Origin: Plantago elongata
Taxonomy: Eukaryota; Streptophyta; Magnoliopsida; Lamiales; Plantaginaceae
Direction of reading: 5' to 3'
Assembly: GCA_036897095.1 (NCBI GenBank)
Contig: JAYMSP010002176.1
Coordinates: 1-25,772, forward strand
DNA length: 25,772 bases
Part shown: piece by piece, positions 9,066 to 19,724 of the stretch
Layout of the letters: every line of letters starts with the position of its first letter
How positions within the stretch are numbered: the first letter of the stretch is position 1
Made by a program: the position numbers and the translations under genes
Notes under the pieces: model-generated
Told to the model about the DNA's origin: nothing
What the model saw: the letters and a program-made list of their open reading frames with translations, nothing else
Databases searched by the model: none

Positions 9066-9500
9066 TGTTATGGGGGAAATTTCATTGGATCGGGAAAGCA
9101 CGCCTTGAGCCTAAGTTCGTACCTGCAGAGCTAGGAAATCGAGGTTTAGACCTCTTTAAGATCGGTTTGCCTTGGACAAACCGGGTAGTGAATCAACTCA
9201 AGCTTTGGAGCGCAAAGAGAATACATATAGTGAGATATGGTAGGTGACTTACATTCCAAGTGAAATAAATGGGACTATATATAGAGTTGATTCAGGGAAC
9301 CGAATCCCCCAACTCCTGGACTACTGCTCGTACTTACATGTGGTCCGGATTATAGGGGTAGTTGTTCATCGTGCGGCCAGGCTCAGACCTGTTGTAGAGT
9401 ATAGGTTGGGGAATACTTCTAGGTCGGGTTTCTTGACTTCTACCACAATCCGTACTGTAGTCTCTGAGTCAGACCCCCCGAGCTAGAGGATACAAATTGG
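9066..9500 (-). mobile_element. 5' LTR (partial limits) of the Tat element
   Basis: The inner edge is set by TAACA followed by the primer-binding-like site. A CTATATATAG box (9275-9284) about 210 bases upstream of the inner edge could be the LTR promoter. The outer boundary was not identified; 9500 is a nominal limit. No second copy of this sequence was seen at the other end of the element. Confidence 0.45.
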
Positions 9501-9775
9501 GTTTCTCTGCAAGTGTATGATTCTGGTTAGAGCGGTACTCTACGTAATCTGTCTCTTATGTTGGTAGTTCATCCGAGTAATGATGGTAATTCGTCTCCAT
9601 GATGTATTTATGCTAGTTCTTCTGAATTAGGATGGACTGATTTAGTCAGAACAACCTGCAAGATGAAGATGATCAATTCGTCTGGAAGGACGAAAATAGG
9701 GTTAACTTTTATACAAAGACTTCAGGAGTTCTAAACAATAGGAATAGCTGGTAAGGTAATTGAGCAAAGTTCGAG

Positions 9776-9960
9776 CTTCATCTTATACTTATTTATTTAA
9801 TAAGTTGGATTCAACTCGATCTGATAAGGCTCGTTCTCTTAAGTTTGATAGTCAAGCTCGTTACAAATTACTCAAGCTCAAGCCCATCTTTTTGCTCATT
9901 TTTGTTAGCGAATCGTGCTTTTGATTGGCTCAATTGAACTTCAGCTCGAACCGAATATAT
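9776..9960. repeat. Dispersed GAGCTCG-type repeat, copy 1
   Basis: The core at 9855-9955 contains AAGCTCGTTACA, TACTCAAGCTCAAGCCC, GTTAGCGAATCG and TTGAACTTCAGCTCGAA. The same blocks occur in the same order in intron 1 of the ELF3-like gene (21603-21700). This is therefore a mobile or once-mobile family of undetermined class. It sits about 250 bases upstream of the hydrolase start. The flanks 9500-9775 and 9960-10080 show nothing else I can name. Confidence 0.65.
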
Positions 9961-10082
9961 AATATTCAACTCATTTAACAACAATAGAGATGATTCCTAG
10001 TCACGACTTAACATTCAATTTCGCGGGTGCTGATTCAGGATCATTTCCTTTCAAAATCCGGATCTGGTTACTAGAAGATCCA

Positions 10083-10090
10083 GTATAAAT
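10083..10090 (+). promoter_or_regulatory. TATA-like box of the ILR1-like gene
   Basis: GTATAAAT lies 112 bases before the ATG at 10202, followed by a CT-rich leader typical of plant 5' untranslated regions. A second AT-rich candidate (about 10137) is less well placed. Confidence 0.45.
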
Positions 10091-10201
10091 GCCCGTTTTC
10101 TTTTCTTCTCTATTTTATTTGCACTCACTGTTCATTGTATATATTACTTTCTGTGAAGTGTAAGCCGCTCAATTCCAAATCGAACACTTCGTCTCTGTGA
10201 T

Positions 10202-13200
10202 ATGGCTCACTCCAAATGGGGTTTTTTCTTGATTTCGATCCTTTTTTTGCCCATTTTGATTTCGTCTTCAGAAGAGCTGACTGAGATTCCTATCAATTTC
10301 CTCAACTATGCCAAGAAAGCTGAAGTCTTTGACTGGATGGTCAGCATTAGAAGGAAAATTCACCAAAATCCTGAATTGGGCTATCAAGAATTCGAGACCA
10401 GTAAGCTTATTAGGGATGAATTGGATAAATTGGGTATTCAGTATAAACATCCAATTGCAGTTACTGGTGTTCTTGGCTTTATTGGTTCTGGAAAGCCTCC
10501 CTTTGTTGCAATAAGGGCAGATATGGATGCACTTTCCTTACAGGTACTTTCTTTTTCTTGGCACTATTGGTTTGATGTTCTGATCTTGAAATGATTTTCA
10601 TTAAGGGCTATTGTGTTTTCTTTCTTAGATTTCCTGTTTGTGTTTGTTATAATTATATGTGCAGTGAATGATTTAACAAGAAATGTATTTTACTGTAGTA
10701 GGTTGACAACTTGACATGTATTTAAGTTTCACTGTACTGGGTGAGTTCCGATTGATTCAAGATTACGAATTTATGAGAGAGTACTTTGAGAGGCTATGCA
10801 CTTACACAAAAAGTTGACTTTTTTTGGATGGTTCAGAAATAAGAAAGATTCTGAAGTTCAATTTATGGATGGATGGGTTTTTTGATAAAGTTTTTTTTGT
10901 AGGAAATGGTGGAGTCAGAGTACAAGAGTAAGAATCCTGGAAAGATGCACGCTTGTGGGCACGACTCACATGTTGCGATGCTTCTTGGTGCTGCAAAGAT
11001 ACTTCAAGAGCATCGGCAACTCTTGAAGGTCTGTTATGTATTTTGATCACTGATTCATTCATTTTTTGTGCTTCCAATGGTTCTTGGATCAGGTTGATAA
11101 CTTTGTTGCCAGTTATAAATATGTGTCAATCATAAAGCCTTTTGTACTTGTCAGTCACTTGTCATGCATCTGCCCTTTTGAGCAATGAATTCAAGCTGAA
11201 TATAGCATGATGATAAAGTTGCATGAACAACAGTTATATGGTTAAGATGATAATGATTCATTGGCCGTCCAGTGAGCCAGGATCCAAGTCAGAGTGTATC
11301 TGACCATTGGAATCTAAGGTGCATTTATTGGAGCCTTCAACTACAGTGTATATGTACAACACTGATAAAAAAATTGCTGATACAGCTACACCTTTTTTCA
11401 CCACCTTGAGTTATTCAGCCAACTATCCTGGCTTCACAGATGAAGATCTCCTATGCTTGCATCAAAATTTTAAAATCTTCCTATTAAAATGAAACGAGGG
11501 TGTTAGCTGCTCAGGTCCTCAGGATACATGTATTATTGTAAACAGAAGACACCATTTTTACATCAATAATGTTAGTTCTCACTATTACTGGGTTTTATAG
11601 GGAACTGTTGTACTGGTCTTCCAACCAGCTGAAGAAGGAGGTGGAGGGGCAAAGAAGATGGTAGAAGCGGGAGCACTTGATAATGTAGAAGCCATATTTG
11701 GCCTCCATTCCAACACTGCAGTGCCACCAGGCATAATTTCATCACGCTCTGGTCCTCTTTTGGCCGGGAGTGGTTTTTTTGGAGCTGTCATAAGTGGAAA
11801 GGGGGGACATGCTGCCATTCCTCAGCAGTCAATAGATCCCATATTGGCTGCATCAAACGTGATTGTCAGCTTACAACATCTTGTTTCGCGTGAAGCTGAT
11901 CCTCTTGACTCTCAGGTGTCATGATCTTTGTCCTTATGCGTGTCATATTTCTTGAACTAAGGGTCAAAGATTTTCTGATTTAATGTGTTTCTCTACAAAA
12001 CTACCTGGGTTAAGGTTCTGTACTCAACGTATGTAGGGAAGGCTGTCTGGTACTTGTTTACTTGAAAGAATGGAAGTAGAGCACCAATTTATTCATGGTA
12101 ATGGTGATTAAAAATAATGAAGAAGCAAAGAAGAATCCATTGTAAATTGACTGTTTTTATAACAAGCATGTTTATAATTGCATTTTGACTTTGCACCCCA
12201 GTTGTATGCATTATGTAAAATATGTTGTAAATTTAGAACTCTCAGATTACTAGTATGGTCCCTCTAATGATTAAATTGCTAGCTAAGTAGAAATTTTCTT
12301 ATGGATAATCTTATATGTTCTAATTGTGTAAATGGTACAAACTCCATGTTAAGAAAATTATTATCCATTTATATTTCGCCATTAATTATCTTAGTCAGTT
12401 ATTGTTTTTTTGGGGATATCTATCATAATCAGTTAGTCAATAACAATTTATTGCAACTGGCATTGACTTCTACATTTTGAACTTTGAATGGAATTTTAAG
12501 GTAAGTCTCTCGTGTCCATTTCTAGATTTGTTGATATGTCACATCCTTTCCTTCCTAGAATCTTCCTGGTGATTTTCCCAAGGAACTTTTATTTCCTTTT
12601 GAGCAAGCAAATAATGCATATGCATTTACTTTGATAGAGTTAGCTTTCCTCTGATTATATATCGTCCAAGTTCCCCCATGAGATAATGAATTATTGTGAT
12701 TCTTATAACACGTAATATTTCATGCAACAGGTACTTACAGTGGCTAAGTTCCAAGGAGGTGGTGCATTTAACGTTATTCCAGATTCAGTTACGATTGGTG
12801 GCACTTTCCGAGCCTTCTCAATGGAGAGCTTACTCCAGCTTAAAAAAAGAATTGAAGAGGTAAAGTTGGGACAGCTCTATTACTAGTCTGGCCATCTGCT
12901 TTCTAGTGCATGATAAACTAGCTGGGTTTGTTTATCCTTGTATATCTAAGCCATACTAATGGCATTTTACACAAAAAAATTATTATAGAAATTGTCTGAA
13001 AAGTACAATGACCTCATATATCCAAAAAGGATGCAACTGTCTTTTGCTGCTGACCGAGTATTTGAACAAATTGTATAATACTAGTAGATTATCTCTACTG
13101 TTCTAAATATGCAGCAGTAGATTGTGTATCAACAATATAGGCAGGGAGTTAAAAGTCGAAATGTGAATTGCCAAACAAGCTAATTCAATTGCCCACAGGT

Positions 13201-13606
13201 TATTGTAGGACAAGCTGCTGTGCAGAGGTGCAATGCTACTGTTACTTTTGAGTCTGAAGACAAGCCGTTATTCCCTCCTACCGTAAATGATGAGAAATTG
13301 CATGAACTCGTTCACAGAGTTGCAGGCGATATGCTACAGAGCACTGCAGTTAAAGATATGCAGCCATTAATGGGAGCCGAAGATTTCTCATTTTATCAGG
13401 AGAAGATTCCTGGTTACTTCTTTTTCCTTGGAATGCAGGATGAGACTATCAAACCTCCTGTAGGAGCGCACTCACCCTATTTTAGAATCAATGAAGATGG
13501 ACTTCCTTTTGGGGCCGCGCTTCACGCGTCATTGGTGGTGAGATACCTTCTTGAGAGCCAGAATGGAGCTCCTTTGAATAATGGAAACCATCATGATGAA
13601 CTTTGA
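10202..13606 (+). CDS. IAA-amino acid hydrolase, ILR1-like (M20 amidohydrolase)
   Basis: The five exons are 10202-10543, 10903-11028, 11601-11915, 12731-12859 and 13199-13606, all joined at GT-AG sites in phase 0, giving 439 residues, normal for the family. ILR1-like enzymes release free auxin (or jasmonate/other amino-acid conjugates) by hydrolysing the amide bond. The N-terminus has a hydrophobic signal peptide (about residues 6-22), and the C-terminus is HDEL, so ER lumen residence is expected. M20 motifs are IRADMDAL (exon 1), HACGHDSH (130-137), [10 protein letters not shown] (163-172), GLHSN (190-194) and GAHSPYF (393-399). Metal ligands by family alignment are Cys132, His134, Glu168, His192 and His395, all present, so the gene looks functional. 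The substrate cannot be read from sequence; ILL/IAR3-like is the likely branch. It converges with the glycosyltransferase gene downstream. Confidence 0.93.
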
Positions 13607-13839
13607 GGCGTTAATTCTTGTGAATATTTTCTCAAAGTGAACCAAAATAAGCAAATGTTAGACATAAAAAATCAGATTGTCTTTCTGGCCTTTCCCAGAA
13701 TCTCCGGAACTGTAAATTGTACTTGATGTATTCTGGTTATTGAAGATTATATTTTGCCCTTTGATATGTTTGAGGAATTATGCATCTTTCAAGTTTTGCT
13801 CTGATCATAGAATTTTTAAGCTGGACCTGTCATCATCTA

Positions 13840-14044
13840 CTCCCTCTTTTCGAGACAATCTCAAATTTACTGTTTGACTTGGAGCTTAGAGTATAGATTA
13901 GAATATACAGATGGTAAAGTGCTCGTGAGTATAGGACTTGTCAAAATTAAAACAGATATAGATGAATAAACTGGAATCTGTCATGTCTGGATTTTCAAGT
14001 GTAGTAATTCAGGCCAAAATACTACCCAAAAAAACAGAGGGAAG
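13840..14044. mobile_element. Stowaway-like MITE (degenerate)
   Basis: The left end reads TA-CTCCCTCTTTTCGAGACA, close to the classic Stowaway terminus. The right end, about 205 bp away, reads ACAGAGGGAAG, an imperfect inverse of it. The interior is AT-rich without coding potential. It lies between the convergent hydrolase and glycosyltransferase genes. The remaining intergenic sequence 13607-14344 looks like their 3' untranslated regions. Confidence 0.45.
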
Positions 14045-14344
14045 AACATAAAACACTACTATAAAATACTACTATAATTTAGTAAGGTCATAATGCATGC
14101 ATATGGCTAAAGAATGTGACAAAATTTATATTGGCTGACTAGCTTCTGCAACTTGAACAATAGTTTCCATATATCACTTGCTATGAAACAGCGCATTACA
14201 TTATCACTACTGTAACATGAACATACCAGGATGCTAGATCTGGCTTCTAGCTCGGGATAACAATCAATTAGATGGGAGGCTCTCTATGTATGTCGAATTA
14301 TCAGTCTGAAAATCCAGATTTCACTATCGAGAAGATAACTCCAC

Positions 14345-16321
14345 TCAATATCCAAAATACTCAGTCGAATGTTCTAAGAAATGGCCCACAGCACTCGGAG
14401 CAAACTTCCGCGCAAACAGGAAGCAAAGATTAGTGGGTTGGTGGTTGTATAAACATTCACTCTCAGACATCTTCTTGAAAAACTCAACAGACACGTCATT
14501 TTTACCGAAAGTTGCTGGATGGGCTCCACCTCTTGACCAGTCGACCCATGTCAGACTTCTGTTAGCCAGTAGCTGAGGAGATTCAATAGTCAACATGGTC
14601 GGGAAATAATGCTCGTCAACATAGCAGGCAGGTCGACAGAATTGATCAAACTTGGGGTAGTACTTGGTATCTTGAATGACATCCACTGCCAGCTTTCTGT
14701 TAATTTCAAACCACTGGGAACCTTTGCGCCATTCTGTGAGGTTGACTTCTGGCGTCATGTTCTCATCATAACGTCCTCTTCCATAAGGACCGGGTTCATC
14801 AAAGGCACCAATAAAACTATATCGGGATCTTGATAGGTAACGGTAAATAATGCTGAAGTTATGGATAGGAATGCATGCTTCTGATACAAGGACAAACCAT
14901 TCGTTGGATAGATCAAGAAGTGCATTCGCAAGAAGCCGCCTTTCAGCATCACACATACTCATCCTTCCCCATTCAGCAATCTTCGAATAAAGAAAAGAAC
15001 AATCAGTAAATGGATACAACATTGATGACTATCGAACTAGGATTTGACATGCATTAAAATACAGCTTATAAACGTGCACGACTTCCATAAATACCAAGAA
15101 TCAAGCACATATGTTTACGTAAGAAGATGTAACTACCCGGAATGGAAAGTATGAGTTCTCGCGAAAGACAAAAATGGCAGGTAAGCTAACACGACAACTA
15201 AACCACCTTTATATACTAAACGACACTAAAGTAAGTCAATTTTCTTACAAATCAAATTTGCTCATCATATCATGATCAAGTGAGGAATGTCCCAATTTTC
15301 TACACGTGGTTAATATTGTTGAGTAAGAGGACATGTTATGAACTAGCTCTTAATAGCGTACAAGGTACAACAGACCCTATTGCCTTGTCCTGGTCTGCAG
15401 ATCAGGTAAAATACTACATGAATTTTCAATTTCCAGAAGAGGGAACCTCAGCCTTTTAAATTTCTTTGAGAAAGTAGAAGAATCAAGAAAAACTTACCAT
15501 AAATTCGATATTACAACATTAACACAATCAGATATCATAAAAGTATGCCCACTGCCATGAATTTCCCCATCTGTTTTTACTTCATGCAGGTCCTTTTCCG
15601 TTACTATAATTAAAATACTCGGAAGAAGAATCAGATTGTAATAGCCTAGTTTTATCCCATGAACATAGATGTGACCGGAACAAAATAACAACCCAACAAC
15701 TGAAATAATTCCCATTGCCAGTGCATATACGAAGCACACAGAACAAATACCACAAAGCAATGTTTTCAGTCTTCATAAAAGCAATAAGTATACCTGGCTT
15801 GGGATTTGCCTGCCATAGAAAGCTGATGAAGTAGGAAAATCTGGTTTATAGGATGGCAAGGAGTGAACATAGATTGAATAAAGCTCCTCGCTTCCATTGA
15901 AAAACTTTTCCCACAGAGGTGCCATAGGCAGAGGTCCCCTAGTCAAGAACATGAATGCAATCTTAGGTGTCCTCTTGAAAGGATACTCTTTAATTTTCGG
16001 CTCAAACGATGCCCTCCAAAACAGCTCACTGTCATTCATACTGTGAGATAGGCTCGATGGGGGTCTAATCCAATTCAGGATAGTATTTGGTGACTGAACA
16101 CATATATGAATTCTCGACTGAATATCAGGAACTACATTCTGCACCTTAAAGTTCCGGCTAGTATACATACTGGCAAAAGAAAAAACTATAGCTAACCCCA
16201 ACAAAAGCAGCAGAAACTGAAGTAGCCGGAGCGGCATAGGCTTGTTCGATTGGTGCATCGCCCTCAAAGAACCATCTTTTCCATCCTCTAACGAACTAAA
16301 GCTCCCTACTCTCGACTGCAT
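14345..16321 (-). CDS. BC10-like glycosyltransferase (GT14, core-2/I-branching family)
   Basis: There are two exons on the minus strand, 16321-15794 and 14980-14345, joined at GT-AG in phase 0 (IPSQ/IAEWG), giving 387 residues. It is a type II membrane protein: a short basic cytosolic tail, a transmembrane segment at about 31-53, then a lumenal catalytic region. Family blocks are ELFWRAS (99-105), PKIAFMFLTRGPLPMAPLWE (about 117-136), YSIYVHSLPS, MCDAERRLLANAL, SFIGAFDEPGPYGRGRY, WRKGSQWFEI, CYVDEHYFPT and WVDWSRGGAHPATF. Plant members such as rice BC10 are Golgi proteins affecting cell-wall glycans and arabinogalactan glycosylation; the exact donor and acceptor of this one are unknown. The start is the ATG at 16321; the upstream in-frame TTG is not needed. 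A 5'-UTR intron (about 16653-16472) is possible. Confidence 0.92.
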
Positions 16322-17905
16322 CTCCAATTAAAAAAATCAACCCAACTCCAGAAACAAAGAAAGATCTCTAAAACCCAATGGTTACTAGTTTCTTCTAGCT
16401 CATCAACACCACAAAACCACACATATACATATAGGAGACAAGCTCAACAACAGATCACCTCACTGCACAGGATATGATTCAACAAAACAGCAAGCTCAGC
16501 AACATAAGTAACAACCAGTCATCAAAATTGTCGAAAATGTATAAAACTGTCACATGGGTTTTCACGAAAAGCCAGTAAAGCGACAACCTTTACGACAACA
16601 AAGGTGAAAAAAGTAAAAACAAAATAAAAAGTTACAAAATGGGAAAGAAAAAACCTCTGCTTGGACAAAGTTCCAAATTGAGTGTCCTGAGTGTCAATGT
16701 ATGAGGAAATAGCTTGCTTACATACATTCTTCCATGGGCATGACTACACAAATGGAAAGAAGAAGAGGAAGAAGTGAGTGTTTTAGTTTTAAATGACAAG
16801 GTGAGGTAAGTGCAATAAATACGAATCAGATCAAATTTATGGTTGATCAGTAAATGGAAGAAACGTTTGGATTTGAACAAGAAAAGAAACCGAACTGATT
16901 TATCTCTCTCACTCACACAAATTTGGGGTGCTTTAATTTCTGCCCGAAACGTCGAAAACAGTGCTTATTCCATGAAAGAAGTCAGAGTGGTAAAGTATGT
17001 CCGAAAGATTGGGAGAGACAACTCCAATTGAGAGTGTGAGTGTGTGGTAGGTTCAAGAACTAGGCAAAAAAATTGTTCTTTTTGGGTTTTGCACAAATTT
17101 GTTCTTACGCTACCTACAATCCTACAACATGTATATTTGTCCCTTCATTTATGTGTTTCATAGTACTAGGAACCTGCACAATTCTAATTAATGGGGAGTA
17201 CTATTATATAGATTGAGCTTATTTTGAAACAAATTGATTGTAGATTTCAACATAAAGAATGTCACAATTTTGTTCGATTGAAGTGCATTAATTTCAGTTT
17301 CCTAAAGAAGTAGATACTTGTTATGAAAGAGATCTAGAAAGTTTTTATTAAGATGTAAGACGGAAAAATGTATATATAAAAATATCATATATACATATGA
17401 TATCGTGGAGACGTTCTATAGTTTTAAAGTTAATAATAATATTGGTCCATGCGTGTGATGAGTGGTTAAAGATCGACGCACTTACTAATATCATTGAATA
17501 TACTAACATGAGACATTCAACTGAACTTACTTCACGTTATTTGTAGTGAATGGTCGTTTATCATTGCATGCTAGTCCTATGTAGTTTCCCGAATCATATA
17601 CTACGATCCTATATAATTTTGCAGATCAACTCTAGTACCATTAGAGTACTCTTTCAACTTATATTTTAACATTGCGACACGACATTAAATAATCTTCACT
17701 ATTCTTGAAATAAAAATTAAGAAGAATGCATGTGCTCAAATAGAAAAAAAAAAAAAGGGTCCCCTAATTAAGCATAGTACCACTTATAAATTGAGCCCAT
17801 TATTATAATCAGCATAAATATAAAATTTACTAGATAAGTGGAGTAAAGTAAAAATCCTACCAGATAGCTCTTTCAGGAGCCCTAGCATATTTGGCTAGTG
17901 CGCCT
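16322..17905. other. Glycosyltransferase upstream region and AT-rich spacer
   Basis: The first 500 or so bases should be the 5' leader and promoter of the minus-strand glycosyltransferase. On the minus strand AGAG/GTTTTTTC (about 16653) and CCTGTGCAG (about 16470) could bound a leader intron. Beyond about 17050 I see AT-rich spacer with a perfect 9-bp palindrome (17382-17390 with 17395-17403) and a 13-A run near 17743-17757. There is no recognisable gene. Confidence 0.4.
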
Positions 17906-17911
17906 TAGATT

Positions 17912-18208
17912 GTGCAGCGAAGACTTGACAATGTAGTTATACAAGAAGCGCAAAACAATATACTAGATGATGAAATGTTTTATGATGTTGCTAAAATGCA
18001 AGTTAAATTCAATCGTCTCTATACATGTTTAACTGGCGAGCCAAGGACTGTATATTATAAGATTGTGGATGGTGTGCCTTTGAATATGAGTGGTGTGGAT
18101 ATGGTGATACGTGCAATGCATTATTGTGGAGAACATTGTACTTTGCATTGCGTGCTCAGTATAAAGTCGCGTGGCGTCCAGTGGTATTGCAGCCCTCTTG
18201 CTGCCTAA
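17912..18208 (+). CDS. Unidentified frame (possible gene fragment)
   Basis: This frame runs 98 codons from a GTG, with the first internal ATG about 16 codons in. The product contains ILDDEMFYDVAKMQVKFNRL, GEPRTVYYKIVDGVPLN and HYCGEHCTLHCVLSIKS. The sequence looks protein-like (balanced composition, clustered Cys/His), but I do not recognise a family. A neighbouring frame stays open past the stop and reads WRPVVLQPS, so a frameshifted fragment of a longer gene is possible. No promoter, start context or splice partners support an intact gene. The flank 18209-18570 shows nothing more. Confidence 0.25.
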   Translation: MQRRLDNVVIQEAQNNILDDEMFYDVAKMQVKFNRLYTCLTGEPRTVYYKIVDGVPLNMSGVDMVIRAMHYCGEHCTLHCVLSIKSRGVQWYCSPLAA

Positions 18209-18571
18209 TGGATGAACCATCCATTCAAGATTCACCATACATATATATAGGTCATATGTGAATGCGAACTATCTCGTGGAAATCGTCCTGGGTTGGTACA
18301 TTAATGAAGTTATCAATAGTTAATCTATATGTATGTGATTACTCTGAAAATCAACATAATAGTACAACTCTATTTATGAATAACCACGTAATTGTATTAT
18401 TTTTTGTCGGTTCTAATGATATTACTGCATGTAATTTCTATTGTAATATGTTTATTGCAGTGCAAAACTACAAAAGATCAATATATGCTTGTCTAGTTAT
18501 CCGAATACAAAATTAGACCCATAGATGTCACCCAATTAGTAACTGAACATATACCAGTAGGTAGAGGCGTA

Positions 18572-18656
18572 GATCTGCAAGACCTACCCGTCGAGCAGGG
18601 ACGAAAGTCGGCCTTAGTGATCTGATGGTGCCGAGTGGAAGGGTCGTCGCTCAACG
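18572..18656 (+). pseudogene. Mitochondrial large-subunit rRNA fragment (NUMT)
   Basis: About 85 bases match the conserved peptidyl-transferase region of organellar/bacterial-type 23S rRNA. Runs include CTGCAAGACC, CCCGTCGAGCAGGGACGAAA, GTCGGCCTTAGTGAT and CGTCGCTCAACG. The wording fits plant mitochondrial 26S rRNA better than plastid 23S, which has GTGCGAAAGCAGG at this point. The few differences from what I recall of the mitochondrial gene are C-to-T, as expected of an old methylated nuclear insert. The homology stops sharply after CTCAACG. It is far too short to be functional. Confidence 0.8.
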
Positions 18657-18954
18657 ATCATGGTCCAACACTTTCACGGTCCAAGTCCAATACTTTTAAG
18701 ACCCAAATTCATTGGGTTTAAACATTCTCTAGAATGTTCCTCTATATGGTATAAATTTATGGAAGCTTGTATATAGAATAATCTAGATCATAGAAAAACG
18801 TGGAGAAGTTACCATTATCGTTTAAGAGTAATTTGACCATTATTGTTTAAAAGTATTTTTGAGGTTAAATTCAAAAATAATTGATGACAAAAAAATACAT
18901 TAAAAGTTGAGATTGATATAGAATAGGTGTACTATAATTTATAAATTTATCTCA
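18657..18954. other. Spacer between NUMT and SINE
   Basis: This is AT-rich sequence with two nearby similar blocks (TTACCATTATCGTTTAAGAGTA near 18810 and GACCATTATTGTTTAAAAGTA near 18834) but no gene or named element that I can see. Confidence 0.4.
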
Positions 18955-19125
18955 TTTTTTTTTAAACGACAAAGAGTACAATTACTATCTACACTACTCT
19001 ACTCTTATACCAACCACACATATACTAGCACCACTTTACTCCTAAACCACCTTATATCTCTATTAGGGATCGAACCTTGCACCTATTTTCTGCTCCAACC
19101 CCATTCCACTGCACCACCTTATAAC
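18955..19125 (-). mobile_element. tRNA-derived SINE, minus orientation
   Basis: On the minus strand an A-box-like GGTGGTGCAGTGG (19118-19106) is followed 30 bases later by the B box GGTTCGATCCC (19076-19066). After a body of about 100 bases the element ends CTTTGTCGTTTAAAAAAAAA (tail at 18955-18963). This is the layout of a plant tRNA-derived SINE of about 170 bp. No clear target duplication was found. Confidence 0.7.
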
Positions 19126-19194
19126 TCCCAAATAAAAGTTAGATGCTAAAACAAGAATTAACATACTATCTGAGTTAATAAAAAAGAAGAAGAG

Positions 19195-19262
19195 CAATTT
19201 AACCCCATAGATGCTGCAATACAATAGGTTCGAGTCACCTTTGTCGTCACAGAAAATAAAAT
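19195..19262 (+). mobile_element. SINE-like fragment (B-box part)
   Basis: AGGTTCGAGTCACCTTTGTC (19227-19246) is a B box plus 3' body, followed by an A-rich end. It closely resembles the 3' half of the SINE at 24554-24646. The A-box half is not clear, so it is probably truncated. Confidence 0.5.
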
Positions 19263-19724
19263 AAATATAATGCTGCAATTTAAAACCTGCCAAGGTTATT
19301 ATTGACTTTTAACTAGCATAACATATATCAGGTATCATGTAAAGCGCATGTACAAAATATTGGTCGGCCAAATATTGCACCTAATTAAAAAATATAAAGG
19401 GTATTGCCTATTAATATAACGGCGTGTAAATGATCAAAAATATTTTTTTTTAAAGTTTATTCTATTTGTAGGACTAATTACATAATGTGCCTTTTAAATT
19501 TGGACTAATGACATATTCAACCTCGATAGATAATAATGATAAAAAGTTGACTTTTGAAGTAGATGTAATTCAAATTATGCATTTTTTTTAAAATTTTGAC
19601 TAATTTATAATAATCACCAATCAAGGTATGAAAAGTGAAAAGAAGGCATATTTAAGAGGTGGTTTTTGTAAATTAAATTTTTTCTTTTGTTTCTTTATCA
19701 TTTATGAGTAGAAAAAATAGATAA

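Larger units (their letters stand above)
713..9500 (-). mobile_element. Degenerate Tat-type Ty3/gypsy retrotransposon
   Basis: The domain order on the minus strand is gag, protease, RT, RNase H, second RNase H, integrase, which is the Ty3/gypsy order. A second, separate RNase H after the RT-linked one is a known mark of the plant Tat lineage, as are the phrases PLPRIDTLVDSTA in RT and MKFPTPAG between protease and RT. Every domain is recognisable but split by stops and frame changes, so the copy is dead. A primer-binding-like site sits at about 9044-9064, just inside the 3' end of the 5' LTR (9066). The outer edge of the 5' LTR was not resolved, so 9500 is approximate. No 3' LTR matching the 9066-9500 region was found, so the low-coordinate limit of 713 is also approximate. 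Confidence 0.85.

Noticed and set aside
14609..14952. Alternative frames inside the glycosyltransferase exon 2
   Set aside because: The BC10-like frame explains this DNA completely; the others carry no motifs.
16632..17031. Short frames on both strands upstream of the glycosyltransferase
   Set aside because: They are low-complexity and fall in the probable leader/promoter of the minus-strand gene.
18572..18656. Functional rRNA or nuclear 25S fragment
   Set aside because: Only about 85 bases are present with abrupt ends, and the wording is of organellar/bacterial type rather than nuclear 25S.
19063..19293. 76-codon minus-strand frame
   Set aside because: It is made from the SINE head and flanking AT-rich DNA.
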